In this document: piece by piece, positions 18,662 through 26,096 of the stretch
Layout of the letters: every line of letters begins with the position of its first letter
How positions within the stretch are numbered: the stretch's first letter is position 1
Source: Pedobacter aquatilis
GTDB taxonomy: Bacteria; Bacteroidota; Bacteroidia; Sphingobacteriales; Sphingobacteriaceae
DNA length: 64,000 nt
Assembly (NCBI RefSeq): GCF_030409415.1
Contig: NZ_JAUFPW010000028.1
Span: forward strand, 90,470-154,469
Direction: 5' to 3'
The notes under the pieces: generated by a model
Database searches by the model: none
What the model saw: the letters and a program-made list of their open reading frames with translations, nothing else
What the model was told of the DNA's origin: nothing
Made by a program: the position numbers and the translations under genes

Positions 18662-18710
18662 TTGTTCGTTGCTTGTTTTTCGAAAAACGATAGACGATCA
18701 ACGATAAAAC
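18662..18710. repeat. Opposed heptad arrays, three plus four units
   Basis: Three 7-nt units (TTGTTCG, TTGCTTG, TTTTTCG) run directly into four units in the opposite sense (AAAAACG, ATAGACG, ATCAACG, ATAAAAC). The junction forms the 12-bp palindrome TTTTTCGAAAAA, and CGTTG at 18667 pairs with CAACG at 18699. It sits between two genes of one operon. Confidence 0.65.
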
Positions 18711-18725
18711 ATTAAATATATACCA

Positions 18726-19766
18726 ATGAAAAAAATAGGGATCTTATTTGGCCAGGAACGCTCTTTTCCTGAAGCCGTAATTGAAAGAATCAATCAGAAA
18801 GCTGAAAAAGGCATCATTGCCGAAGCCGTTAAAATAGAGAAAATATTCCAAAATGCACCGCTGGGTTATTCGGTAATTATCGACCGGATTTCGCAAGATG
18901 TGCCTTTTTACCGTGCATCGTTAAAAAATGCCGCCATTACCGGAACTGCTGTCATTAATAACCCATTTTGGTGGAGTGCCGATGAGAAGTTCTTTAATAA
19001 TGCCCTGGCAGAACAAATTGGTGTACCTGTACCCAAAACCGCATTAATTCCATCAAGACAACATCCAACAGGAACAACAGGCGAATCTTTTTCTAACCTT
19101 GCCATGCCTTTAGACTGGGATGCCATTTTTGAATACACAGGCTTTCCGGCTTATATGAAACCTTATGATGGCGGTGGATGGAGAGATGTTTATAAACTTC
19201 ATGATAAGGAAGATTTCTTCGACAAACATAGCGGAACTGAACAATTGGTTATGCTTCTACAAGAAGAAATTATTTTTGAAGAATATTTTAGATGTTATTG
19301 CATTGGCGGAAAACACGTTCGCATAATGCAATATGATCCACGCAACCCACACCATTTACGCTACGCAGTAGACACCAAACCATCGAGCGAAAAATTATTA
19401 AAAACCGTTGAAGAATATACTTTAAAACTTTGCCAATATTTAGGTTACGATTTTAATACGGTAGAATTTGCTGTGCGTGATGGTGTGCCTATCGCGATTG
19501 ACTTTTGTAACCCTGCACCAGATGCTGACATTAAAAGCGTAGGCCAGGAGAACTTTGATTGGGTTGTAGAAACTACTGCTAATTATGCAATTGAGAGAGC
19601 TAAGGCACAAAAAGATGGTCAGGATAATTTAACCTGGGGAGAATATATTAAATCTTCTGTTTCAGGAAAACCACTTATTGGAAATGCAGCAACTAAACCA
19701 GCTGTTAAAAAAACTGCATCAGAAAAAGCACCTGCAAAAACTAAAAAACCAGCTGCAAAAAAATAA
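18726..19766 (+). CDS. ATP-grasp ligase (RimK-like) with Lys/Ala-rich tail
   Basis: The 346-residue protein has an N-terminal pre-ATP-grasp region, then GFPAYMKPYDGGGWRDV (ATP-binding Lys and Gly-rich loop, near residues 140-156), LLQEEIIFEEYFRCY, and FNTVEFAVRDGVPIAIDFCNPAPD with the metal-binding acidic residues. This matches ATP-grasp enzymes that join a carboxylate to an amine through an acylphosphate. Residues after about 318 form a Lys/Ala/Pro-rich tail (ending KTKKPAAKK), which is unusual and might bind nucleic acid or a partner. It is followed 29 bp later by a GCS2-type ligase. Confidence 0.82.
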   Translation: MKKIGILFGQERSFPEAVIERINQKAEKGIIAEAVKIEKIFQNAPLGYSVIIDRISQDVPFYRASLKNAAITGTAVINNPFWWSADEKFFNNALAEQIGVPVPKTALIPSRQHPTGTTGESFSNLAMPLDWDAIFEYTGFPAYMKPYDGGGWRDVYKLHDKEDFFDKHSGTEQLVMLLQEEIIFEEYFRCYCIGGKHVRIMQYDPRNPHHLRYAVDTKPSSEKLLKTVEEYTLKLCQYLGYDFNTVEFAVRDGVPIAIDFCNPAPDADIKSVGQENFDWVVETTANYAIERAKAQKDGQDNLTWGEYIKSSVSGKPLIGNAATKPAVKKTASEKAPAKTKKPAAKK

Positions 19767-19795
19767 ACGGGATTTAGAATTTAATAACCATCAGG

Positions 19796-20896
19796 ATGAA
19801 TGAATTTACGCTTGGTATAGAGGAAGAATACATGGTAATTGATCCCGTTACCAGGGAACTTACCTCGCACGACCAAAAAATTGTTGAAGCAGCGCAAAAA
19901 ATACATAAAGACCAGGTTAAAGCAGAAATGCACCAGGCTGTTGTAGAAGTTGGAACCGGAATTTGTAAAACAACAAGCGAAGCCCGAAAGGAAATTTCGC
20001 AGTTGCGTTATACCGTTTCGCAACTTGCAGGCGAACAAGGTTTACGTATTGGCGCTGCCGGAACACACCCATTTTCACATTGGGAAAAACAATTGATTAC
20101 TGAACATCCCCGTTATAATGAAATTGTTAACGAGTTGCAGGAAGCTGCACGCTCGAATTTAATATTTGGCTTACACGTTCACGTTGGTTTTCAATCGCGT
20201 GAGCTTGCCATACACATTGCAAACCAGGTAAGGTATTTTCTGCCTCACGTTTTTGCGCTATCCACAAATTCTCCGTTTTGGGAATCAAGAAATACAGGCT
20301 ACAAATCTTTCAGAACCAAAATTTTCGATAAATTTCCACGCACCGGAATTCCAGATATTTTCAATAGCATTGAAGATTACGATAGCTATGTTAAGCTACT
20401 AATTAAAACCAATTGCATGGATAATGCGAAGAAAATTTGGTGGGACATAAGAGTACATCCATTTTTTGATACAGTTGAGTTTCGAATTTGTGATTGCCCA
20501 ATGCTTATTGATGAAACAATGGCTTTTACAGCTTTGTTTCAGGCACTCTGTGCTAAGCTTTATAAACTTCGCTTACAAAACATGACGTTTATTAATTATT
20601 CGCGTGCTTTAATTAATGAGAATAAATGGCGTGCTGCAAGGTATGGAATTGATGGAAACCTGATCGATTTTGGTAAAGAAATGGAAGTAAATTGCCGAAA
20701 TCTTGTTTTAGAACTTCTGGATTTTGTAGATGATGTTGTAGATGAATTAGGCTGCCGTGAAGATATAAATTACGTACATAAAATTTTAGAACACGGTACA
20801 GGCGCAGATAGGCAGTTGGCAGTTTACGAACAAACTGGTAACTTTGAAGCCGTGGTAGATTACATTACCACACAGACACTTATAGGTGCAAAGTAA
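19796..20896 (+). CDS. Carboxylate-amine ligase, GCS2/YbdK family
   Basis: The 366-residue protein starts with FTLGIEEEYMVID, the hallmark of the GCS2 family, which is structurally related to glutamate-cysteine ligase. Further matches are EMHQAVVEVGTGIC, GLHVHVGF and WWDIRVHPFFDTVEFRICD. The family makes gamma-glutamyl-type bonds; YbdK-like members have only weak glutamate-cysteine ligase activity and their true substrates are mostly unknown. Gaps to both neighbours are under 30 bp, so it is clearly in an operon with the ATP-grasp and amidotransferase genes. Confidence 0.9.
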   Translation: MNEFTLGIEEEYMVIDPVTRELTSHDQKIVEAAQKIHKDQVKAEMHQAVVEVGTGICKTTSEARKEISQLRYTVSQLAGEQGLRIGAAGTHPFSHWEKQLITEHPRYNEIVNELQEAARSNLIFGLHVHVGFQSRELAIHIANQVRYFLPHVFALSTNSPFWESRNTGYKSFRTKIFDKFPRTGIPDIFNSIEDYDSYVKLLIKTNCMDNAKKIWWDIRVHPFFDTVEFRICDCPMLIDETMAFTALFQALCAKLYKLRLQNMTFINYSRALINENKWRAARYGIDGNLIDFGKEMEVNCRNLVLELLDFVDDVVDELGCREDINYVHKILEHGTGADRQLAVYEQTGNFEAVVDYITTQTLIGAK

Positions 20897-20904
20897 AAAT
20901 TATT

Positions 20905-21729
20905 ATGGATAAAAGGAGCTTAAGGGTTGCCGTTATTGATATGAATAACGGCGCTCCAAATCAGGGCATGCGGGGAATTCAGGAAATTTTATCCCGGTAC
21001 AAAATTGAACACAATATAAATTTAACCTTCGATATTTTCGATTTAAGGCAAAAGGGCGAAATCCCGGGCATAGATTACGATGCTTATATTTCAAGCGGTG
21101 GTCCGGGAAGCCCCATAGAAAGCAAGGGCGAAAAGTGGGAAAATGATTTTTTTCATCTCTTAGATAAAATTGAAGACTTCAATGCTTCCAACGATGAGAA
21201 GAAATATGCTTTTCTAATTTGCCACTCTTTTCAGTTGGCTTGCCGAAAATATAATCTGGGTAATGTAACAGAAAGACGCTCCAACGCTTTTGGTATTTTT
21301 CCAATTACCCTTACCGAAGATGGTGAGCAAGATGAAATTTTCGAAGGCATTACAAATCCTTTCTTTTCTGTTGACAGTAGAGATTGGCAAGTAATTGAAC
21401 CAAATTTAGAAGCTTTTGAGGTAAAAGGAGCAAAATTATTAGCTATCGAAAAAGAGAGAAAACACGTTGATTTAGAACGTTGTATGATGTCAATTCGATT
21501 TTCTGATGAGATTGTTGGCACTCAATTTCATCCGGAAGCAGACCCAATTGGTATGAAAATGTATCTTCTGCAGGATGAAAAGAGAAAAGTTATCATCGAC
21601 ACACACGGAGAAGCAAAATATTACGATATGCTGAATAGTTTAGATGATCCGGATAGAATTGTACTAACTCAAAGTGTAATTCTTCCAAACTTCTTGAATA
21701 AAGCTGTAGGAAATTTACAAGAGGCATAA
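20905..21729 (+). CDS. Class I glutamine amidotransferase (GMP synthase-like)
   Basis: The 274-residue protein has YISSGGPGSP near 61-70, the nucleophile in LICHSFQLA (C106), and GTQFHPEADP with the catalytic His and Glu near 210. The residue after Cys is His rather than the usual Gly-x-Gly context. It follows the GCS2 gene by 8 nt. It could release ammonia from glutamine for the ligases, or act as a gamma-glutamyl hydrolase; sequence does not decide. Confidence 0.8.
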   Translation: MDKRSLRVAVIDMNNGAPNQGMRGIQEILSRYKIEHNINLTFDIFDLRQKGEIPGIDYDAYISSGGPGSPIESKGEKWENDFFHLLDKIEDFNASNDEKKYAFLICHSFQLACRKYNLGNVTERRSNAFGIFPITLTEDGEQDEIFEGITNPFFSVDSRDWQVIEPNLEAFEVKGAKLLAIEKERKHVDLERCMMSIRFSDEIVGTQFHPEADPIGMKMYLLQDEKRKVIIDTHGEAKYYDMLNSLDDPDRIVLTQSVILPNFLNKAVGNLQEA

Positions 21730-21763
21730 ATGCCAAAAAATTGAAATAAAAATCTAAAATGGC

Positions 21764-21826
21764 CGTCATTCCGAGGCACGAAGCAATCCTTTTTTGAGGG
21801 AGACTGCTTCGTGCCCCGCAATGACG
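21764..21826. repeat. REP-like inverted repeat, copy 1 of 3
   Basis: Two arms of about 25 bp (21764-21788 and 21802-21826) are near reverse complements, with core CGTCATT...GAGGCACGAAGCAATC. The same unit occurs at 48189-48266 (both arms) and 45466-45490 (one arm). It lies in the spacer before the last gene of the ligase cluster, showing that the frame's upstream TTG extension is not coding. Confidence 0.8.
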
Positions 21827-21850
21827 ATTACGCTAACCTTACCAAATATT

Positions 21851-23038
21851 ATGATACCTGCTCAACGTCAAAAATTCAATCATCAGTTTACTGAAAAAAA
21901 GTATCAAGATTTCTTGGCAGATTTGCAAGAAGGTTATCCTGAAATTCCATTTAGAGTTGCAGAAACGCCAATATTTGTTCCACAAGAGCTTAAAGAAAAA
22001 CTGATCGCCGCAGGCGAAGAAATTATTAATTTAATTAAGCAACCAAACTTCAAAGAATTAACAAAAAGTTCAATTCCAAAGGATTGGAATGTGCCTAACG
22101 AAAACGAAAAGCCTCACTTCTTAACTTTCGATTTTGGAATTTGTAAAAATGATGCAGGTGAACTAACACCCATGCTAATCGAAATGCAAGGATTTCCCTC
22201 GTTATATGGCTTTCAAAATCATTTAGCAAAAACTTTTAGAAAGAACTATGAAATAGATGATTCACTAAGCTATCTACTAAATGGTTATGATGAAGAAAGT
22301 TACATTAAGCTTTTAAAAGAAGTGATTATCGGGCAACATCAACCTCATGAAGTTGCCTTAATGGACGTTGATGCCAAAAACCAAAAAACCGCTATTGATT
22401 TTTTTGTTACGCAGAAAATGTTGGGTATTAAAATACTTGCGTTAGAAGACATTAGGAAAGTTGGCAAACAGCTTTTTTATGTAGAAAATGGTCAGCAAAT
22501 TCAACTTAAAAGAATTTATAACAGATTGATTTTTGACGAAGTTGCAGCTAACACTGAAATTTTTAAGAATAGTTTCGATCCCAGAGATGAACTCGATATT
22601 GAATGGGTTACGCACCCGAATTGGTTTTATAGAATCAGTAAGTATACCATGCCTTTTTTAAAAAGTGAGTTTGTTCCTGAAACCAGGTTTTTAAATAAAG
22701 TGAAATCAATACCCGGTGATTTAGAAAATTACGTTCTGAAACCACTATTTTCCTTCGCCGGCATGGGAGTAATTATAGATGTTACAGAAGCTGACATTAA
22801 AAAAATATCAGACCCTGAAAACTGGATTTTGCAACGTAAAGTAAGTTACGAACCTGTTGTTCAATCGCCTGATGGCGGCGTGAAAGCTGAGATTAGAATG
22901 ATGTATTTATGGCCCGATGGTGGAGAACCACAGTTGTGCATAAACTTAGCACGATTAAGCCGCGGAAAAATGATTGGTGTTCGTTACAACGCAGATTTCG
23001 ATTGGGTTGGCGGAACAATTGGTTTTATGGAAGAATAA
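21851..23038 (+). CDS. ATP-grasp-like protein, last gene of the ligase cluster
   Basis: The start is placed at ATG 21851 (MIPAQRQKF). The frame extends to a TTG at 21794, but that part translates the inverted repeat. In the resulting 395-residue protein, HFLTFDFGICKND and MLIEMQGFPS are near 85-110. The C-terminal part has ENYVLKPLFSFAGMGV and WILQRKV plus KAEIRMMYLW, which fit the ATP-binding Lys, Gly-loop, hinge and Arg of an ATP-grasp fold. I do not recognise a named family; glutathionylspermidine synthase-like proteins are a distant possibility. The cluster suggests a second ligase or an activating enzyme. Confidence 0.6.
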   Translation: MIPAQRQKFNHQFTEKKYQDFLADLQEGYPEIPFRVAETPIFVPQELKEKLIAAGEEIINLIKQPNFKELTKSSIPKDWNVPNENEKPHFLTFDFGICKNDAGELTPMLIEMQGFPSLYGFQNHLAKTFRKNYEIDDSLSYLLNGYDEESYIKLLKEVIIGQHQPHEVALMDVDAKNQKTAIDFFVTQKMLGIKILALEDIRKVGKQLFYVENGQQIQLKRIYNRLIFDEVAANTEIFKNSFDPRDELDIEWVTHPNWFYRISKYTMPFLKSEFVPETRFLNKVKSIPGDLENYVLKPLFSFAGMGVIIDVTEADIKKISDPENWILQRKVSYEPVVQSPDGGVKAEIRMMYLWPDGGEPQLCINLARLSRGKMIGVRYNADFDWVGGTIGFMEE

Positions 23039-23142
23039 GATCTTTATTAATTAATCACCATAAATTTTAATTTACTAATCTGAAAATCTGTGGCTAACCC
23101 ACCTTTTTACATTTAACTGAAAGCAAAACGAGTAAAGCTACT

Positions 23143-23150
23143 TATATTTG
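23143..23150 (+). promoter_or_regulatory. -7 box TATATTTG of the small membrane protein gene
   Basis: A full TAnnTTTG match ending only 4 nt before the ATG at 23155. Transcription should start at or next to the start codon, giving a leaderless mRNA. No clear -33 TTG. Confidence 0.5.
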
Positions 23151-23154
23151 TTTT

Positions 23155-23313
23155 ATGAATACTCAAACGATTTTAGTCTTTTTACTTTTTGCGGTTGCAT
23201 TGGTATATGTAGGCCGTTTGGTTTATAAATCTTTACAGGTAAAAAAAGATGGCTGCGGTGGCAATTGCAAATGTGGCGTAGATTTTTCTGATATTAAACC
23301 TGTAAAAAAGTAA
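23155..23313 (+). CDS. 52-residue membrane protein with Cys-rich tail (FeoB-associated-like)
   Basis: An ATG-to-TAA frame encodes 52 residues: an N-terminal membrane helix (TILVFLLFAVALVYVG) then KKDGCGGNCKCGVDFSDIKP. One N-terminal helix followed by a C-x4-C-x-C cluster matches the 'FeoB-associated Cys-rich membrane protein' type of small protein, here not beside feoB. The cysteines could bind a metal. A perfect -7 box directly upstream and its position 12 nt ahead of the Crp-type gene support that it is real. Confidence 0.65.
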   Translation: MNTQTILVFLLFAVALVYVGRLVYKSLQVKKDGCGGNCKCGVDFSDIKPVKK

Positions 23314-23325
23314 TTTATATTCTTT

Positions 23326-23913
23326 ATGATTGATCAGTTTAGAAATTATCTCAAAGAGAAAATACAAATTACAGATGATCAATTTGATAGCATTTCCTCT
23401 GATTTAAAAATAAAAAAGTTCGATAAAAACGAAATTATCCAATACACCGGCGACATTACAAAGCATGGTTTTTTTGTTTGCAAGGGATTATTAAGGGCCT
23501 ACTCTATTGATTCAAAAGGCAAGGAACACATTCTTCAGTTTGCACCAGAAAACTGGCTCATGTCTGATAGAAATAGTATGAATAATGAGCCTTCAGTATT
23601 TTTTATAGATGCGATAGAACAAACGGAAGTTGTAATTATGCCAAATGATTTCATGGAGCAAGCCGGCATAAAAGTTCCTTGTTTACAACCTATGCAAACC
23701 AGGTTACTAAACAATTCCATTCGTTTTATGCAAAAGCGAATCAACATGCTTTTAAGTGCAACGGCAGAAGAGCGATATCTTGATTTTATTAAATTATATC
23801 CAAATTTAACCTTACGCGTTCCGCAATGGATGATTGCTTCCTATCTGGGTATTACACCAGAATCATTAAGCAGGGTTAGAAAAGAGCTTGCAAACAAACA
23901 TTTCAGACCATGA
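23326..23913 (+). CDS. Crp/Fnr family transcriptional regulator
   Basis: The 195-residue protein has a cyclic-nucleotide-binding-type beta-roll (about 20-130, GFFVCKGLLRAYSIDSKGKEHILQF) and a C-terminal helix-turn-helix (MIASYLGITPESLSRVRKEL, about 170-190). It lacks the Cys residues of Fnr-type oxygen sensors. This group in Bacteroidota commonly controls nearby stress genes; YceI and pirin downstream are possible targets. The gene starts 12 nt after the Cys-rich membrane protein gene. Confidence 0.85.
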   Translation: MIDQFRNYLKEKIQITDDQFDSISSDLKIKKFDKNEIIQYTGDITKHGFFVCKGLLRAYSIDSKGKEHILQFAPENWLMSDRNSMNNEPSVFFIDAIEQTEVVIMPNDFMEQAGIKVPCLQPMQTRLLNNSIRFMQKRINMLLSATAEERYLDFIKLYPNLTLRVPQWMIASYLGITPESLSRVRKELANKHFRP

Positions 23914-23920
23914 TAATTTC

Positions 23921-23970
23921 GAATGAGAGAATGATTAAAAGAGCATCATTAATCAATCATTCAGTCATTC
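23921..23970. repeat. Opposed 8-nt repeat arrays forming a hairpin
   Basis: GAATGAGA and GAATGATT (23921-23936) face AATCATTC and AGTCATTC (23955-23970). The 16-nt arms pair at 14 positions. It follows the Crp gene but has no T-run. Confidence 0.5.
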
Positions 23971-24038
23971 AAAACTCAACCCTTCTTTAATCCAGGCATT
24001 ACTTACCATACATCAATTTCAAACCAAACCCCTTGCTT

Positions 24039-24046
24039 TACTTTTG
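24039..24046 (+). promoter_or_regulatory. -7 box TACTTTTG before the yceI-pirin pair
   Basis: A full TAnnTTTG match 33 nt before the YceI start codon. The -33 region is weak (TTTC). Confidence 0.5.
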
Positions 24047-24079
24047 TGTTGTAAATATTAAAAATTAAAACCAAAAGAT

Positions 24080-24610
24080 ATGGCTACTACTAAATGGACA
24101 TTAGATCCAACCCACAGCGAATTACAATTTAAAGTTAAACACCTTATGATTACTACGGTAACTGGTAATCTAAAATCTTTTTCTGCTGAATTAACATCAG
24201 AAGGTGACGAATTTGAAGAAGCTCAAATTTCATTCTCTGGGGATATTAATTCGTTGGATACTGGAAATACTGATCGTGATAACCATTTAAAAAGTGGTGA
24301 TTTCTTCGATGGAGAAAAATTTTCAACCATCGAATTCAAATCTTCATCAATGGAAAAAGATGGTGATGATTATATTTTAAAAGGGGATTTAACCATCAAA
24401 GGCGAAACGAAGCCTGTTAAATTAATAGCCGAATTTGGTGGTATTGCAACCGACCCATGGGGAAATACGAAAGCAGGTTTTACATTGAGCGGAAAAATTA
24501 ACCGTACAGATTTCGGACTATCTTGGAATGCTGCTTTAGAAACCGGTGGTGTGATGGTGAGCGAAGAAGTTAGAATATTAGGCGAATTACAATTCGTTAA
24601 ACAAGCATAA
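24080..24610 (+). CDS. YceI family lipid-binding protein
   Basis: The 176-residue protein starts with TKWTLDPTHSELQFKVKHLMI and contains FDGEKFSTIEFKSSS, GDLTIKGETKPVKL and FTLSGKINRTDFGLSWN, the standard YceI order. The family is a lipocalin-like barrel that binds polyisoprenoids or similar lipids. No signal peptide is seen, so this copy is predicted cytoplasmic, unlike E. coli YceI. It is followed 31 bp later by pirin, a pairing often seen in Bacteroidota. Confidence 0.93.
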   Translation: MATTKWTLDPTHSELQFKVKHLMITTVTGNLKSFSAELTSEGDEFEEAQISFSGDINSLDTGNTDRDNHLKSGDFFDGEKFSTIEFKSSSMEKDGDDYILKGDLTIKGETKPVKLIAEFGGIATDPWGNTKAGFTLSGKINRTDFGLSWNAALETGGVMVSEEVRILGELQFVKQA

Positions 24611-24641
24611 TTCGGTAAAGCCGATTTAATTATTTCCTGTT

Positions 24642-25511
24642 ATGGAAAAAAAACAAGTTGCTGAAGTATTAAAAGCGCCAGCACCACACATGGTTGGCGA
24701 TGGATTTAGAGTGCATAATTTTTTCCCAAGTGGATATAAAATTGATATGAATCCATTTTTTTTAATGGATTATGGCTCGAAGATAGAATTCTCAGCTCGA
24801 AAAAATCCTCGCGGTGTTGGCGTTCATCCACACCGCGGATTTGAAACCGTAACCATAGCTTATCATGGTGCTGTTGCGCATGATGATAGTGCTGGTAATA
24901 GTGGCGTTATTTATCCTGGCGATGTCCAATGGATGACTGCTGGAGCTGGTATACTGCATAAAGAATATCACGAAGCGGAGTATAGTCTTAATGGTGGTCC
25001 GTTTCAAATGGTGCAGTTATGGGTTAATTTGCCCGCTCAAAACAAAATGAGCCAGCCAAAATATCAGGCTATTAAACAAGCTGATATGCCTGTTTTCAAT
25101 TTACCCGATGGTGGAGGGAAAATCGAAATTATTGCTGGAAATTATAAAGGCATTAAAGGTTCGGCAGATACATTTACACCAATTGAAGTTTACAATGCTC
25201 GCCTAAACAAAAATGGAAAAGCTGAATTTATTTTCCCTAAAAAACACAATATAGGCCTTATGATAATTGAAGGTTCGATAATTGTAAATGAGCAGGAAAA
25301 TGCAAAAGCTGATTCATTTATTTATTTTGAAAACGAAGGCGAATCGATTTCTATAGAAGCAATAGAAAACAGTATTATTTTAGTTTTAAGTGGCTTACCA
25401 ATCAACGAACCTATCCACCAATATGGTCCTTTTTTAATGAATACAGAAGCTGAAATTCATCAGGCTATTGCAGATTACAACCAAGGTAAATTTGGCTATT
25501 TAGAGGAGTAA
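24642..25511 (+). CDS. Pirin family protein
   Basis: The 289-residue bicupin has the pirin metal-site pattern: GVHPHRGFETVTIAYHG (His residues near 63-65), VAHDDSAGN, and WMTAGAGILHKEYHE, consistent with a 3-His/1-Glu iron site. PFQMVQLWVNLP follows. Pirins are iron-binding proteins variously reported as quercetinases or redox regulators; the role here is unknown. It probably shares a transcript with yceI. Confidence 0.92.
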   Translation: MEKKQVAEVLKAPAPHMVGDGFRVHNFFPSGYKIDMNPFFLMDYGSKIEFSARKNPRGVGVHPHRGFETVTIAYHGAVAHDDSAGNSGVIYPGDVQWMTAGAGILHKEYHEAEYSLNGGPFQMVQLWVNLPAQNKMSQPKYQAIKQADMPVFNLPDGGGKIEIIAGNYKGIKGSADTFTPIEVYNARLNKNGKAEFIFPKKHNIGLMIIEGSIIVNEQENAKADSFIYFENEGESISIEAIENSIILVLSGLPINEPIHQYGPFLMNTEAEIHQAIADYNQGKFGYLEE

Positions 25512-25532
25512 ACAGGTTTAAATTTATATTAC

Positions 25533-25567
25533 AACCGCCGGCAAGCAAAAGCGCACTCGGTTTTTTT
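25533..25567. terminator. Possible terminator between pirin and ispF
   Basis: AACCG pairs with CGGTT over a long loop and runs into seven T on the plus strand. The stem is short, so confidence is limited. It abuts the end of convergent ispF. Confidence 0.4.
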
Positions 25568-26045
25568 ATGTCCTTTCGATTAAACATACCGCATAAGCAA
25601 CAACACCCTCTTCCCTGCCAACGAATCCCATCAGTTCGTTAGTGGTTGCTTTTATCGAAATATCCTCTGTAGAGATGCCTATTGCCTCTGCAATATTTTT
25701 TTGCATGTCTGGTATATGTGGATTTATTTTTGGAGCTTCCAAGCAAAGCATAGCATCAATATTTCCGACCTGCCAATTTTTTTCAGCTAATAATTTTACG
25801 GTTTCCTTTAATAAAATAATACTGCTGATGCCTTTCCACCTATCATCGGTATTTTTAAAATGAAAGCCAATATCTCTTAAATTTGCCGCACCTAGTAAAG
25901 CATCGCAGATTGCGTGGAGCAATACATCTGCATCAGAATGACCAAAAGCTCCTTTATGATGTTCGAGCGTTACACCACCAACAACAAAAGGATGTTGTTC
26001 TTTTAATTGATGAACATCAAATCCGAAACCTACCCTAATCTTCAT
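25566..26045 (-). CDS. ispF: 2-C-methyl-D-erythritol 2,4-cyclodiphosphate synthase
   Basis: The 159-residue protein is full length for IspF. It has GFGFDVHQL (metal ligands D10 and H12), the long signature HSDADVLLHAICDALLGAA with another metal His, and DIGFHFKNTDDRWKG for the CDP site. The enzyme forms the cyclodiphosphate in the non-mevalonate isoprenoid pathway, in the cytoplasm, as a trimer. It lies 51 bp downstream of porV on the same strand. Confidence 0.97.
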   Translation of the reverse strand: MKIRVGFGFDVHQLKEQHPFVVGGVTLEHHKGAFGHSDADVLLHAICDALLGAANLRDIGFHFKNTDDRWKGISSIILLKETVKLLAEKNWQVGNIDAMLCLEAPKINPHIPDMQKNIAEAIGISTEDISIKATTNELMGFVGREEGVVAYAVCLIERT

Positions 26046-26096
26046 AATGAATTTTATAATTATGGCACGAAATTGCCAAAATATTTCTAAACGAAA

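Noticed and set aside
21794..21850. N-terminal extension of the ATP-grasp-like protein from a TTG
   Set aside because: These codons lie in one arm of the REP-like inverted repeat; ATG 21851 starts after it.
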